64,000 bases of DNA from Kaistia adipata DSM 17808 (GTDB lineage: Bacteria; Pseudomonadota; Alphaproteobacteria; Rhizobiales; Kaistiaceae): contig NZ_KE383991.1 of NCBI RefSeq assembly GCF_000423225.1, positions 1,529,318 to 1,593,317 on the forward strand. The letters run 5' to 3'. The notes under the pieces were generated by a model. It made no database searches and was not told the origin of the DNA. It saw only the letters and a list, made by a program, of their open reading frames with translations. Below, one piece after another: positions 52,560 to 61,767 of the stretch. The translations under genes were made by a program, and so were the position numbers. Every line of letters begins with the position of its first letter. The stretch's first letter is position 1.

Positions 52560-53046
52560 CGTGGGGCCTTTCGGCGACGCGGTCGGCCTGGGCGGAGCGC
52601 CAGTCGTCGAGACGCGCGGCGAGCGCCGTGTCATGGAGCGCCAGGATGGCGGCGGCGAGCAGCGCCGCGTTGATGGCGCCGGCCTTGCCGATCGCCAGCG
52701 TGCCGACCGGGATGCCGCCCGGCATCTGCACGATCGAAAGCAGGCTGTCCTGGCCGGCGAGCACCTTCGATTCGACCGGCACGCCGAGCACCGGCAGCGG
52801 CGTCATCGCCGCGCACATGCCGGGCAGATGGGCCGCGCCACCCGCGCCGGCGATGATCACCTGGAAACCCTCGTCGCGCGCCGACTTCGAGAATTCGATC
52901 AGCCGGTCCGGCGTCCGGTGCGCCGAGACGATCCGGTCGTCATGCGCGACGCCGAGCGCGTCCAGTGTCTCGGCGGCGTGCCGCATCGTCTGCCAATCGG
53001 ATTGGCTGCCCATGATGATGGCGACTGGCGCCGTCTTGTCTGCCAA
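52549..53046 (-). CDS. purE: N5-carboxyaminoimidazole ribonucleotide mutase
   Basis: 165 residues. The family signature [16 protein letters not shown] opens the protein and [13 protein letters not shown] carries the catalytic His; [20 protein letters not shown] and [18 protein letters not shown] follow. It moves the carboxyl group in N5-CAIR to make CAIR. The only credible start is TTG at 53046, with GGAG eight bases upstream; ATGs further up lie in non-conserved sequence. It is coupled to purK by an 11-base overlap. Confidence 0.92.
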   Translation of the reverse strand: MADKTAPVAIIMGSQSDWQTMRHAAETLDALGVAHDDRIVSAHRTPDRLIEFSKSARDEGFQVIIAGAGGAAHLPGMCAAMTPLPVLGVPVESKVLAGQDSLLSIVQMPGGIPVGTLAIGKAGAINAALLAAAILALHDTALAARLDDWRSAQADRVAERPHDEG

Positions 53047-53247
53047 GTTCTCGTCTCCGGCTTGCGGGAAGGCGCGGATTATAGAGAGGGACGCCCCCGC
53101 CGCAAGGCGCGCCGCCGGATGCCTTCCATGCCGCACCGGCATGCCTCGTGCCCCGCCCTTGTCGAGACGCGATCGCCGGGCGTGATTCGCGGCCCCGCAG
53201 CGGACGTCGTTAACCAGAAGTGAACCAAGCCGCGGCAAAGTGCACGC

Positions 53248-53934
53248 ATGAGCACCGCCCCGGCCCATTCCCCCCGCTTCCCCACCCCGATCGACCGCGA
53301 TCCGGGCGTCGCCCTGCGCCGTCGCGAGACCGATGTCGTCGGCGCCAAGGCGGACCACAAGGCGGACTATCCGGCCGAGCAGCGCTCGCTGGTCACGCGT
53401 CTGGCCGAGGAGATCGCCACGCTGCGGCGCGCCCTCGACGCCAGCCAGCATCGCATCGCGGCGCTCGAGGTCGAGGCGGCCGAGGAGCCTATCTCCGGCC
53501 TGCTCAACCGCCGCGCCTTCATCCGCGAAATCGAGCGCGCCCTCGCCTTCCAGGCCCGCTATCCGGTTTCCTGCGGCATCGCCCTCATCGACATCGAAGG
53601 CCTCGACGCCGTGCGCGACGCGAGCGGCCAGGCCGGGCTCAACCGGGCGCTCCGCGGCATCGGCCAGGCGCTCCGCGCCGGCATCCGCTCCTGCGACGTG
53701 GCCGCGCGCACCGGCAACGAGCAGTTCGCCGTGGTGCTGTGGAACTCGGCCGCGGCCGATTGCGGCCATCGCGTCCACGGACTCCAGCGCACCCTTTCCG
53801 GCCTGCAATTCATGGAAGAGATGGCGGGGATCACGACGCAATCCGCCGTCGTCATGATCGAACCCGGCCAGACCGCCGAGGCGCTCGTGGCCGCCGCGGA
53901 AGACCTGCTGGCGGGCGGCGGCGCCGCCGCCTGA
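53248..53934 (+). CDS. GGDEF domain protein with degenerate active site
   Basis: 228 residues. A possible coiled coil at about 45-78 is followed by a GGDEF domain (about 80-225) with [20 protein letters not shown] and [20 protein letters not shown]. The signature reads GNEQF (156-160) instead of GGDEF/GGEEF: the second Gly and the metal-binding acidic residue are lost. It is thus unlikely to make cyclic di-GMP and may bind GTP or act as a partner protein. No membrane or receiver domain is seen. Divergent from purE by 201 bases. Confidence 0.83.
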   Translation: MSTAPAHSPRFPTPIDRDPGVALRRRETDVVGAKADHKADYPAEQRSLVTRLAEEIATLRRALDASQHRIAALEVEAAEEPISGLLNRRAFIREIERALAFQARYPVSCGIALIDIEGLDAVRDASGQAGLNRALRGIGQALRAGIRSCDVAARTGNEQFAVVLWNSAAADCGHRVHGLQRTLSGLQFMEEMAGITTQSAVVMIEPGQTAEALVAAAEDLLAGGGAAA

Positions 53935-54141
53935 TCAGGCAATGATGTCGGGGAGCAGTTGGTCCTCGAGCGAGACCATGCGGTCCTTCAGCGCGAGCTT
54001 GCGCTTCTTCAGGCGCTGAATCCGCAACGGGTCGATCTTGCCCGTCTCGGCCATCACCGAAATCGCCGCGTCGAGATCGCTGTGCTCCTGCCGGAGCCGA
54101 GCCAACTCGAAGCGAATCTGCCGTTCTTCTTCCTCGGTCAT
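53935..54141 (-). CDS. DUF465 (YdcH-type) small protein
   Basis: 68 residues, an all-helical hairpin: EEERQIRFELARLRQEHSDL, then MAETGKIDPLRIQRLKKRKLALKDRM. DUF465 proteins are short, charged and of unknown function, common in alphaproteobacteria. It converges on the GGDEF gene with no gap between the stop codons. A second DUF465 gene lies divergently at 54399. Confidence 0.88.
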   Translation of the reverse strand: MTEEEERQIRFELARLRQEHSDLDAAISVMAETGKIDPLRIQRLKKRKLALKDRMVSLEDQLLPDIIA

Positions 54142-54398
54142 TCATCCCAACCCTGCCGGGATCAGACCGGCTTTGCGCAAGGATACATGCTTGCGCGGGG
54201 CCGCGCGAGAGCCGGAATGCGACCGAATGCACCTTCCCCCTTGAACCGGCATGGCCGAGGGCACAGATCAAAAGTGAGCCCGGAAGCCTGCCGCGCCGCC
54301 TCTCCCAGGGGAAGCCGGCTTGCTTTCCGGGTTCGACAGCAACCCCCGTCTATGGCACGATCCGAGTGCCGTCATCTCAACGAAGGGAGGCAGTATCA

Positions 54399-54578
54399 AT
54401 GTCCATCGAATCGCATCTTGCCGAGCTGGAGAAGCGCCACGAGGCTCTTTCCAGGCAAATCGACGAGGTCGCCAGCCATCCGAGCGTCGACACGACCGAA
54501 CTGGCCGCCATGAAGAGGCGCAAGTTGCAACTCAAGGACGAGATCGCCCGACTGAAGGGGAACAGCACCATTCACTGA
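54399..54578 (+). CDS. DUF465 (YdcH-type) small protein, second copy
   Basis: 59 residues: SIESHLAELEKRHEALSRQI, then DTTELAAMKRRKLQLKDEIARLKG. Same hairpin pattern (MKRRKLQLKDEI against LKKRKLALKDRM in the other copy). GGGAGG lies eight bases before the ATG at 54399. A strong terminator follows at once (54599-54630). The two DUF465 genes point away from each other with 257 bases between. Confidence 0.88.
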   Translation: MSIESHLAELEKRHEALSRQIDEVASHPSVDTTELAAMKRRKLQLKDEIARLKGNSTIH

Positions 54579-54598
54579 TTGGTGAAGCGTATCGTGCG

Positions 54599-54630
54599 AA
54601 GCGCCGCGTCCAACGCGGCGCTTTTGCTTT
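54599..54630 (+). terminator. Rho-independent terminator of the DUF465 gene
   Basis: 11-base stem AAGCGCCGCGT / ACGCGGCGCTT with CCA loop, followed by TTGCTTTG after the run CTTTT. It lies 20 bases past the stop. Confidence 0.88.
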
Positions 54631-54636
54631 GCGGCC

Positions 54637-55836
54637 CTATTCGGCCGCCACCAGGCGGGACGGGACGATCGCCGCCTCGGCCGCTTCCGGCGCCGCCGGA
54701 CGCCGCTTCGCCGCCGACCGCATCCAGTCGAGATAGGCCGCGAGCGCGAACAGCCCCGCAAGTCCCGCGCCGATCAGCACCACGTCGACCAGGAAGCTGC
54801 GGCCGGTCAGCAGCGGATCGTTGGGCAGCCCGAACACCGTCTCGCGCACGATGTGCCCCGCCACGCTCAGCAGCGTGCCGAGCCAGAACACCGGCAGCGT
54901 GTGACGGCCGAGCCGGACGATCCAGTTGCCCTCGTCGAGCCAGCGCGACAGGAAGGCGGGGATCGGGCTGAAGATCACGACATAGGCGAGCGACAGGACA
55001 TGGAGCAGGCGGAAGACGCCGACCCAGGTCTTGTTGAAGCCGGACAGCCAGAACCATTCCGGCAGCACCGGGAACTTGTCCCAGTGCGCGCCCAGCACCA
55101 GCACCGACGCGGCCACGAGGTAGAACAGGGCGAAACCGTAGAGCCCGCGCGAGAAGGGCAGCTTCTCGCCCCGCCGCAGCATGACGCCGCCGACGAAGCC
55201 GATCGTGAACAGGAACTGCCAGGCGAGCGGATTGAAGAACCAGCCGCCCTGCCCCGGATAATTCGGAACGGTCAGGCGATAGATATTGACCACCATCCAG
55301 AAACCGAAGCTGGCGGCGAGCGCCAGGCCGAGCCGGACCCGCGCCAGCAGCATGATCAGCGGCAGCATCGCCATCATCACCATGTACATGGGCAGGATGT
55401 TGAAGTTGCCGGTCTGGTAGGTGAGCATGCCGATGCCGGCCAGCGCCTTGACTGGCTGCTCGACGATCCAGTGCCGCTCATCGGGAAGCATCAGGCCCGG
55501 CGCGTCGAGATAGAGCGCCGCGCCGGCATAGATGGCGAAGCCGGCGGCCATGGCCGCGAGATGCGCCACATAGAGCGTGCCGATGCGCTTGCCGACCCGC
55601 CCGGTCGCGTTGAGCATCTGGCCCGAGGCGAAGCGCGGAAAATAGGCGAGCGCCGCCGAAACGCCGGCCAGCAGCACGAAGATCTCGGCCGCATCCGACA
55701 ATCCGAAGTTCCGATGCGTGAAATTCGAGAAGAAATTGCCCGGAATATGGTTCACGAAAATGGAGATCAGCGCCAGCCCGCGGAAGAAATCGATCCGATA
55801 GTCACGCGGCATGGCGTTCGGGAAAGCGCTGTACAT
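54637..55836 (-). CDS. OpgC-type acyltransferase membrane protein
   Basis: 399 residues with about ten membrane helices. Starts RDYRIDFFRGLALISIFVNH after a short N-terminus, the hallmark of OpgC proteins, which succinylate periplasmic glucans. GWFFNPLAWQFLFTIGF and a C-terminal segment GRHTLPVFWLGTLLSVAG are also typical. No opgG/H or ndvB glucan genes are nearby, so the acyl acceptor is not known. The start is uncertain: ATGs at 55857, 55836 and 55812 are all possible; 55836 has GGGG upstream. Confidence 0.84.
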   Translation of the reverse strand: MYSAFPNAMPRDYRIDFFRGLALISIFVNHIPGNFFSNFTHRNFGLSDAAEIFVLLAGVSAALAYFPRFASGQMLNATGRVGKRIGTLYVAHLAAMAAGFAIYAGAALYLDAPGLMLPDERHWIVEQPVKALAGIGMLTYQTGNFNILPMYMVMMAMLPLIMLLARVRLGLALAASFGFWMVVNIYRLTVPNYPGQGGWFFNPLAWQFLFTIGFVGGVMLRRGEKLPFSRGLYGFALFYLVAASVLVLGAHWDKFPVLPEWFWLSGFNKTWVGVFRLLHVLSLAYVVIFSPIPAFLSRWLDEGNWIVRLGRHTLPVFWLGTLLSVAGHIVRETVFGLPNDPLLTGRSFLVDVVLIGAGLAGLFALAAYLDWMRSAAKRRPAAPEAAEAAIVPSRLVAAE

Positions 55837-55919
55837 ACAAGACCCCAGTTTCGTCATTCGACGGCGGCCGAGCCAGCTAGCCGGCGAACAAGGCGGCCAT
55901 GCGGCGGAGGCTCGCAAAT

Positions 55920-56681
55920 TCAATGAATGAACAGCGAGATCGCTCCGTCCCAAGTGAGCTTCAGGCCGATCACTATCACGAAGATATAGGACAAACCGTA
56001 GAACAGGGACTGGTCGATCACCCGGACGATCCAGATTCCGGCGACCGTGGTGAACGCCGCGAACGGAAACAGCACCGCCGCAGTCGCCAGGTTCGCCGCG
56101 TCGAACTGGCCGAGGAAGAAATAGGGCACCAGCTTCACTGCGTTGGTGACAGCGAAGAAGATCACCGAGGTACCGACGAACACCTGCTTGTCGAGCCGGA
56201 GCGGCAGCGCATACATCTGGAATGGCGGCGCGCCGGCATGGCTGACGAAGGAGGTAAAGCCCGCGAGGCTGCCCCAGAACGCGCCCTTCGCCGTGTTGGG
56301 ATCGGCCGGCCTGGCCCGCAGACGATCGCCGAACCAGTAGTTGAGCGCGAAGACGATCGAAATCACGCCCACCAGCAGGCGGACGAAATCCTCCGAAACA
56401 TAGGAGGCCGTCAGCCAGCCGACGCCGATGCCGACGATCGAGGCCGGCAGCATCGCCGCGAGCGTCCGGCGATCGAAGATGCTGCGATAGAAATAGAGAC
56501 TGACCAGGTCCATGACGACCAGGATGGGCAGCATGATGCCGGCGGCCTGGACCGGCGAGATCACGAGCGCCAGGATCGGGACGGCGAGCATGCCCATGGC
56601 GCCGCCAAAGCCGCCCTTCGACAGGCCGGCCAGCGCGACGGCGGGCAGCGCCGCAGCATAGAATGCCAAATCGGTGAACAT
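55920..56681 (-). CDS. Sulfite exporter TauE/SafE family protein
   Basis: 253 residues, about eight helices in two repeats. Landmarks: LPAVALAGLSKGGFGGAMGM in the first repeat and FTSFVSHAGAPPFQMYALPL in the second, both typical of TauE/SafE. Members export sulfite, sulfoacetate or other organosulfur anions, or transport unknown anions. It is divergent from a MarR regulator (149 bases) with a perfect 15-base palindrome between, so the regulator probably controls it. Confidence 0.89.
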   Translation of the reverse strand: MFTDLAFYAAALPAVALAGLSKGGFGGAMGMLAVPILALVISPVQAAGIMLPILVVMDLVSLYFYRSIFDRRTLAAMLPASIVGIGVGWLTASYVSEDFVRLLVGVISIVFALNYWFGDRLRARPADPNTAKGAFWGSLAGFTSFVSHAGAPPFQMYALPLRLDKQVFVGTSVIFFAVTNAVKLVPYFFLGQFDAANLATAAVLFPFAAFTTVAGIWIVRVIDQSLFYGLSYIFVIVIGLKLTWDGAISLFIH

Positions 56682-56783
56682 GGATCGGTGGCAGGCGGGA
56701 TCTTGCAGGAGGTGGCTTGAATCGATTTACCCTGCTTCTCCGCCGAAATCCACCTCTTCTGGGACATTTCGGCGCAGGGTCGG

Positions 56784-56798
56784 GCAATGTCACATTGC
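56784..56798. promoter_or_regulatory. Perfect palindrome GCAATGTCACATTGC, candidate MarR operator
   Basis: 7-1-7 inverted repeat in the divergent region between the TauE/SafE gene (start 56681) and the MarR gene (start 56831). It sits 33-47 bases ahead of the MarR ATG. An AT-rich tract (56814-56825) just downstream suits a -10 box. Binding by the adjacent MarR protein is inference but the layout is classical. Confidence 0.55.
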
Positions 56799-56830
56799 GT
56801 AACATTTTGTTGCTTATTATATATGAGACC

Positions 56831-57319
56831 ATGAATACTCCACCCGCAGAGAATGATCTCGGTTTTCTGATCAACGACGTCGCTCGCTTGATCCGCCGCG
56901 CCTTCGATCAGCGGGCGCAAGCCTGCAACCTGACCCGCGCGCAGTGGCAGGTGCTGGCCTATCTCTTCCACAATGAAGGATCCAACCAGGCCACGGTGGC
57001 GGACGCGCTCGAGGTCGAGCCGATCACGCTGTCTCGCCATATCGATCGCCTGGAGTCGCTCGGCTATGTCGCGCGCGTGCCCGATCCGGCCGACCGGCGG
57101 GCGCGCCGGCTGCATCTGACCGAGAAGGTGCGGCCGCTGCTCGACGAGATGCGCGGCATCGGCACCTGCGTGATGCAGATCGCGCTCGAGGGCACCAGCC
57201 CCTCGGAAGCCGAGGCGCTCGGCAAGCTGCTCGGACGGATCCGCCGCAACATGACCGGCCGCGACCTCATGCCAATCGCCGACAAGGCCGCGCCGGCCAA
57301 GGCTCACGAAAAAGCCTGA
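56831..57319 (+). CDS. MarR family transcriptional regulator
   Basis: 162 residues. Winged helix at about 30-130: LTRAQWQVLAYLFHNEGSNQ, then VEPITLSRHIDRLESLGYVARV as recognition helix, and DPADRRARRLHLTEK as wing. The start ATG at 56831 is preceded by only 33 bases from the palindrome. It faces a TauE/SafE exporter and probably represses it until a ligand, perhaps an organosulfur compound, is present. The ligand is unknown. Confidence 0.9.
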   Translation: MNTPPAENDLGFLINDVARLIRRAFDQRAQACNLTRAQWQVLAYLFHNEGSNQATVADALEVEPITLSRHIDRLESLGYVARVPDPADRRARRLHLTEKVRPLLDEMRGIGTCVMQIALEGTSPSEAEALGKLLGRIRRNMTGRDLMPIADKAAPAKAHEKA

Positions 57320-57332
57320 GCCGCCGCGGCGG

Positions 57333-58568
57333 CTACGGGCCGGTCAGGGTCGCGATCGCCCAGCCGCCGCCCGCCGCGAACAGCACCACCATCCAGGACG
57401 GCAACCGAAGGACGGCCAGCAGCCCATAGCAGGCGATGGCGAGCGCCAGGTCGCGCCAGCCATGGATGGCCGTGGTGAACACCGGATCGTAAAGCGCCGC
57501 CGCCAGCACCCCGACGACCGCCGCGTTGACGCCGACGAGCGCACGTCGCACCGGGGCGACGCGGCGCAGTTCCCGCCAGAACGGCATCGCCCCGACGACG
57601 AGCAGGAATGCCGGCGCAAACAGCGCCAGCACGGCCAGGACCGCGCCCCAGAACGGCCCCGGAAGGCCGGCCATCACGCCGAGCCAGGCCGAGAAGCTGA
57701 ACAGCGGGCCGGGCATCGCCTGCGCGGCGCCATAGCCGGCGACAAAAGCCGGCTCGGAGACGAAACCGGGCCCGACCATGGCGTCCTGCAACAGCGGCAA
57801 GACAACATGGCCGCCGCCGAAGACGAGTGCCCCGGCGCGATAGAGGCCCGCGAGAAAGGCGAGCATCGGCTGCCCCGTGGCCGCCGCCAGCGCCGGCAGG
57901 CCCACGAGCAGACCGCCAAAGACGATCAGAAGGGCGCCGCCCGCCCCCCGCGACAGGCCGTGCGGCGATGACGGCGACGACGGAGCCGGCGCCGCCGTGG
58001 CCAGCATCAGGCCCGCCACGCCGCCGGCGGCGAGAATGCCGATCTGCGTCAGGGAGCCCGGAAACAGCAGCGCCACGGCCGTGGCCGCCAGCGCGATGGT
58101 CGCGCCCAGCGCTCCCCGGGCCAGCGAAAGCGCCATGCCACGCACCGCCTCCGCCACCACCGCGACAGCGACGATCACCAGTCCGGAAAGCAGGCCCCGA
58201 TCGAGCAGCGCGCCGCCGGCGACGAAACCGGATGCAAGAAGCGCCATGAGGACGGCGGACGGCAGCGTGAAGCCGACGAACGCCGCCAGGGCGCCCCGGC
58301 TTCCCGCCTTCTCCTGGCCAATCGCCATGCCAAGCTGGCTCGAGGCCGGCCCGGGCAGAAACTGGCAGAGCGCGACGAGATCGGCGAAGGCCGTTTCGTC
58401 GAGCCAGCCGAGGCGACGGACGAAACGGCCGCGAAAATAGCCGATATGCGCCACCGGGCCCCCGAAGGAGGTGAGACCGAGGCGCAGGAACTCGATGAAG
58501 ACCCTGCCCGCGGACACGGCCTCCGGTCCTGTCGACACGATCGGTTCTGCTTTGCTCGAATGATCCAT
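57333..58568 (-). CDS. chrA: Chromate transporter, ChrA-type (two CHR domains)
   Basis: 411 residues in two related halves. The first has FLRLGLTSFGGPVAHIGYFR and CQFLPGPASSQLGMAIG; the second has YRAGALVFGGGHVVLPLLQD and QAMPGPLFSFSAWLGVM. This is the bidomain ChrA architecture. ChrA proteins pump chromate out of the cell; some members have other or unknown anion roles. The start at 58568 is taken by family length; no clear Shine-Dalgarno. It converges with the MarR gene (13 bases between stops). No chrB regulator seen. Confidence 0.9.
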   Translation of the reverse strand: MDHSSKAEPIVSTGPEAVSAGRVFIEFLRLGLTSFGGPVAHIGYFRGRFVRRLGWLDETAFADLVALCQFLPGPASSQLGMAIGQEKAGSRGALAAFVGFTLPSAVLMALLASGFVAGGALLDRGLLSGLVIVAVAVVAEAVRGMALSLARGALGATIALAATAVALLFPGSLTQIGILAAGGVAGLMLATAAPAPSSPSSPHGLSRGAGGALLIVFGGLLVGLPALAAATGQPMLAFLAGLYRAGALVFGGGHVVLPLLQDAMVGPGFVSEPAFVAGYGAAQAMPGPLFSFSAWLGVMAGLPGPFWGAVLAVLALFAPAFLLVVGAMPFWRELRRVAPVRRALVGVNAAVVGVLAAALYDPVFTTAIHGWRDLALAIACYGLLAVLRLPSWMVVLFAAGGGWAIATLTGP

Positions 58569-58629
58569 GGCGGCGCAAATTGCACCGGTCGCATGACAAC
58601 AGCAAGAAGGCCGGAAGCCGTTCTGCAGC

Positions 58630-58658
58630 AACGAAAACGGCGCCCGAGGGCGCCGTTT
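58630..58658 (-). terminator. Rho-independent terminator of the RND operon
   Basis: Minus strand AAACGGCGCCC pairs with GGGCGCCGTTT almost without loop, followed by TCGTTG after the TTTT. It lies 20 bases past the permease stop. Confidence 0.78.
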
Positions 58659-58677
58659 CCGATCTCATTCCGGTCCG

Positions 58678-61600
58678 CTAGTGAGCCGGAGCCGGTTGGG
58701 GTTCCTTCGCCGGCGTTGGCGACGGCGCCTCCTCGTCCTCGTGCTTCTTATGCGCGCCGGAGAGGTAGGTATAGAACATCGGCACCACGAAGAGCGTGAA
58801 GACCGTGCCGATGGACATGCCGGTGGCAATGACCAGGCCCATCGAGAAGCGGGCCTTGGCGCCGGCCCCTTCCGCGAAGAGCAGCGGCAGCACGCCGAAC
58901 ACCATGGCCGCCGTCGTCATCAGGATCGGGCGAAGGCGGACGCGGGCCGCCTCGACGATCGCGTCGTGGCGGTTGAGGCCACGCTCCTCGCGCTGCTGGT
59001 TGGCGAACTCCACCATCAGGATGCCGTGCTTGGTGATCAAGCCCACCAGCGTGATCAGACCGACCTGCGAATAGATGTTCAGCGACGCCGCGCCCAGATT
59101 GAGCGGGATCAGCGCGCCAAAGATCGACAACGGCACCGACATCATGATGATCAGCGGATCGCGGAAGCTCTCGAACTGGGCCGCGAGCACCAGATAGATG
59201 ACGACCACCGCGAGGCCGAACACGATCAGAAGCGTGTTGCCGGTCTCGATCTCGGTACGCGACTGGCCGGCATATTCGACGAAATATCCGTGCGGCATCA
59301 CCTGCGACGCGATCTGCTGCAGCTCCGCCAGGCCCGCGCCCGACGTCACCGTCGGCCGCGGCAACGCCGAGAGCGTCGCCGAATTCAGCTGGTTGAACTG
59401 CTCGATCGCCGGCGCCGACCCGACCGTGTTGATCGACACGACCGAGGACAGCGGCACCATGGCGCCCGCCTGCGAGCGCACGAAGAACGTCTCCAGGCTC
59501 TCCGGATTGAGACGATACTTCTCCGGAACCTGGGTGATGATGTCGTAGGCGCGAGCCTCGCGATCAAACTTGGAGATGCCGTTCTCGCCGACGAGGAGCG
59601 TCAGCGTGTTGCCGATCTCCGCCACGGACACGCCGAGCGCGGCGGCCCGGTTGCGATCGATCACGACGTTCACCTTCGGCGTGTCGAAGGAGAGCGAGTT
59701 CTGCACCACGATGAACTTGCCGGACTCCATGGCCCGGTTCTTGATCTCCTCCGCGACCGCGTAGACGCGCTCGGCCGGCTCGGTCGACTGCACGACGAAC
59801 TGGATCGGCAGGCCGCCGCCCGTTCCCGGCAGCGACGGCACGGCGAACACGAAGGCCTGCACGCCCGACACCGTGTCGAGGCGGCCCTGAACCTCCTGCT
59901 GCACCTGGGCCTGCGAGCGCGTGCGCTCGCCCCAGGGCTTCAGCACGAGGCCGGAGAAAGCCGAGTTGGCCGCTCCGCTGCCGGCGATCGAGAACAGCGC
60001 GTCGCGCTCCGGAATATCGGCCGTCTTCTGGGCGATCTCGTCGACATAGAGCTGGGTGTAGTCGATCGTCGCATATTGCGGCGCGTTGATGATCGCGAAC
60101 ATGGCGCCCTCATCCTCTTCCGGCGCCAGCTCGGAAGAGGTGTTGAGGAAGAGGAAGACCATGGTCCCGAAGATCGCCACGACGATCGCCAGCGTCACCG
60201 GGCGAACCTTGAGCGAGCCGACGAGGCGGCGGGCGTACCAGTTGCCGAAGCGGTCGAACACCCTGTCGATGGCATGCTGGATGCGACCGCCGCCGGGCTT
60301 CAGGATGCGTGCCGACATCATCGGCGACACCGTCAGCGCCACCAGGCCCGACAGCATCACCGCGCCAGCGAGCGTCAGCGAGAACTCGCGGAACAGCGCG
60401 CCGGTGACGCCCTGGGTGAACGCCATCGGCGCATAGACCGCGGCCAGCGTGATGGTCATCGCGATGACGGCGCCGGTGATCTCCTGCATGCCGACGATCG
60501 CCGCCTTCATCGGCTTCAGCCCCTCCTCGATGTGGCGGTGGATGTTCTCCACCACGACGATCGCGTCGTCGACGACGAGGCCGATCGCCAGCACCATGGC
60601 GAGGAGCGTCAGCGTGTTCAGCGAATAGCCGAGCGCCCAGAGGATGAAGCAGACGCCGATCAGGGACAGCGGGATGGTGACGATCGGAATGATCACCGAG
60701 CGGAACGAGCCCAGGAACAGGAAGATCACGACGACGACGATGGCCGAGGCCTCGAGGATGGTGCGCAGCACCTCCTCGATCGAGGCGCTGATGGCTTCGG
60801 TCGAGTCGTAGACCAGCTCGATCGTCATGCCGGCCGGAAGCGATTCCGCGATCAGCGGCAGTTCCTTGCGCACGCCGGTCGCGACATCGAGCGGGTTGGC
60901 CGACGGCGTCTGGAAGATGCCGAGGAAGACGCCCTCCTTGCCGTTGAACCGCACCTCGGTGTCGGTCGAGGCGGCGGCGAGCTCGATCGTGGCGACGTCG
61001 CGCAGCCGCACGATCTCGTCGCCATTCGAGCGCAGCGGCAGCGCGCCGAAGGTCTCGGGGTCCTGTAGAGTCGTCTTCGCCTCGATCGAATAGGCGTAGA
61101 ACTCGTTCTTGGTCTTGCCGGGCGCCGACAGGAAGTTCGAGCCCCGGATCGCCGCCAGTACCTCGGTCGCGGTGACGTTGCGCGAGGCGAGCGCCACCGG
61201 GTCGATCCACACGCGCATCGCGAATTCCTGCGCGCCGAGGATCTCGGCATTGGCGACGCCATTGACGGTCGCGAAGCGCGGCTGGATCACGCGGATCAGG
61301 TAGTCCGTGAGCTGCTGCGCGTTCATCATGTCGCTGCGCGCCGCCAGATACATCAGCGCGAACTGGAAACCGGTGCCCTTCTGGATGACCGGATCCTCGG
61401 CCTCGTCGGGCAGTTGCCCGCGCACTTGCTGGACCTTGGAGATGACTTCCGTCAGCGCCTTGTCCGGGTCGGTGTTGAGCCGCATGTAGACCGACACCGT
61501 CGAGACGCCGAGCGAGCTCTTGGACGTCACATAGTCCACGCCTTCGGCCGAGGAGACCGACTTGGCGATGGTGGAGGTGATGAAGCCCTGGATGACGTCG

Positions 61601-61767
61601 GCGCTGGCGCCGGGATAGACCGTGGTCACCGTCACCACCGTCTCGTCGACCTTCGGATATTGCCGGATCGACATCGACAGGATGCCCTGCGCGCCCAGCA
61701 GCAGGATCATCAGGCTGAGCACGGTCGAAAGGACCGGGCGGCGGATGAAGAGTTCGGAGAAGCTCAT
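58678..61767 (-). CDS. RND family efflux permease (HAE1, AcrB/MexB-like)
   Basis: 1029 residues, usual length. N-terminal helix FIRRPVLSTVLSLMILLLG; proton-relay aspartates in the fourth helix GLVVDDAIVVVENIHRHIEE; second half LITLVGLITKHGILMVEFAN. It resembles the MexF/MdtB-like HAE1 branch that exports hydrophobic drugs and toxic compounds. The stop of the upstream adaptor gene overlaps its start by four bases. No outer-membrane factor gene follows, so it must use a TolC-like protein coded elsewhere. Confidence 0.93.
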   Translation of the reverse strand: MSFSELFIRRPVLSTVLSLMILLLGAQGILSMSIRQYPKVDETVVTVTTVYPGASADVIQGFITSTIAKSVSSAEGVDYVTSKSSLGVSTVSVYMRLNTDPDKALTEVISKVQQVRGQLPDEAEDPVIQKGTGFQFALMYLAARSDMMNAQQLTDYLIRVIQPRFATVNGVANAEILGAQEFAMRVWIDPVALASRNVTATEVLAAIRGSNFLSAPGKTKNEFYAYSIEAKTTLQDPETFGALPLRSNGDEIVRLRDVATIELAAASTDTEVRFNGKEGVFLGIFQTPSANPLDVATGVRKELPLIAESLPAGMTIELVYDSTEAISASIEEVLRTILEASAIVVVVIFLFLGSFRSVIIPIVTIPLSLIGVCFILWALGYSLNTLTLLAMVLAIGLVVDDAIVVVENIHRHIEEGLKPMKAAIVGMQEITGAVIAMTITLAAVYAPMAFTQGVTGALFREFSLTLAGAVMLSGLVALTVSPMMSARILKPGGGRIQHAIDRVFDRFGNWYARRLVGSLKVRPVTLAIVVAIFGTMVFLFLNTSSELAPEEDEGAMFAIINAPQYATIDYTQLYVDEIAQKTADIPERDALFSIAGSGAANSAFSGLVLKPWGERTRSQAQVQQEVQGRLDTVSGVQAFVFAVPSLPGTGGGLPIQFVVQSTEPAERVYAVAEEIKNRAMESGKFIVVQNSLSFDTPKVNVVIDRNRAAALGVSVAEIGNTLTLLVGENGISKFDREARAYDIITQVPEKYRLNPESLETFFVRSQAGAMVPLSSVVSINTVGSAPAIEQFNQLNSATLSALPRPTVTSGAGLAELQQIASQVMPHGYFVEYAGQSRTEIETGNTLLIVFGLAVVVIYLVLAAQFESFRDPLIIMMSVPLSIFGALIPLNLGAASLNIYSQVGLITLVGLITKHGILMVEFANQQREERGLNRHDAIVEAARVRLRPILMTTAAMVFGVLPLLFAEGAGAKARFSMGLVIATGMSIGTVFTLFVVPMFYTYLSGAHKKHEDEEAPSPTPAKEPQPAPAH

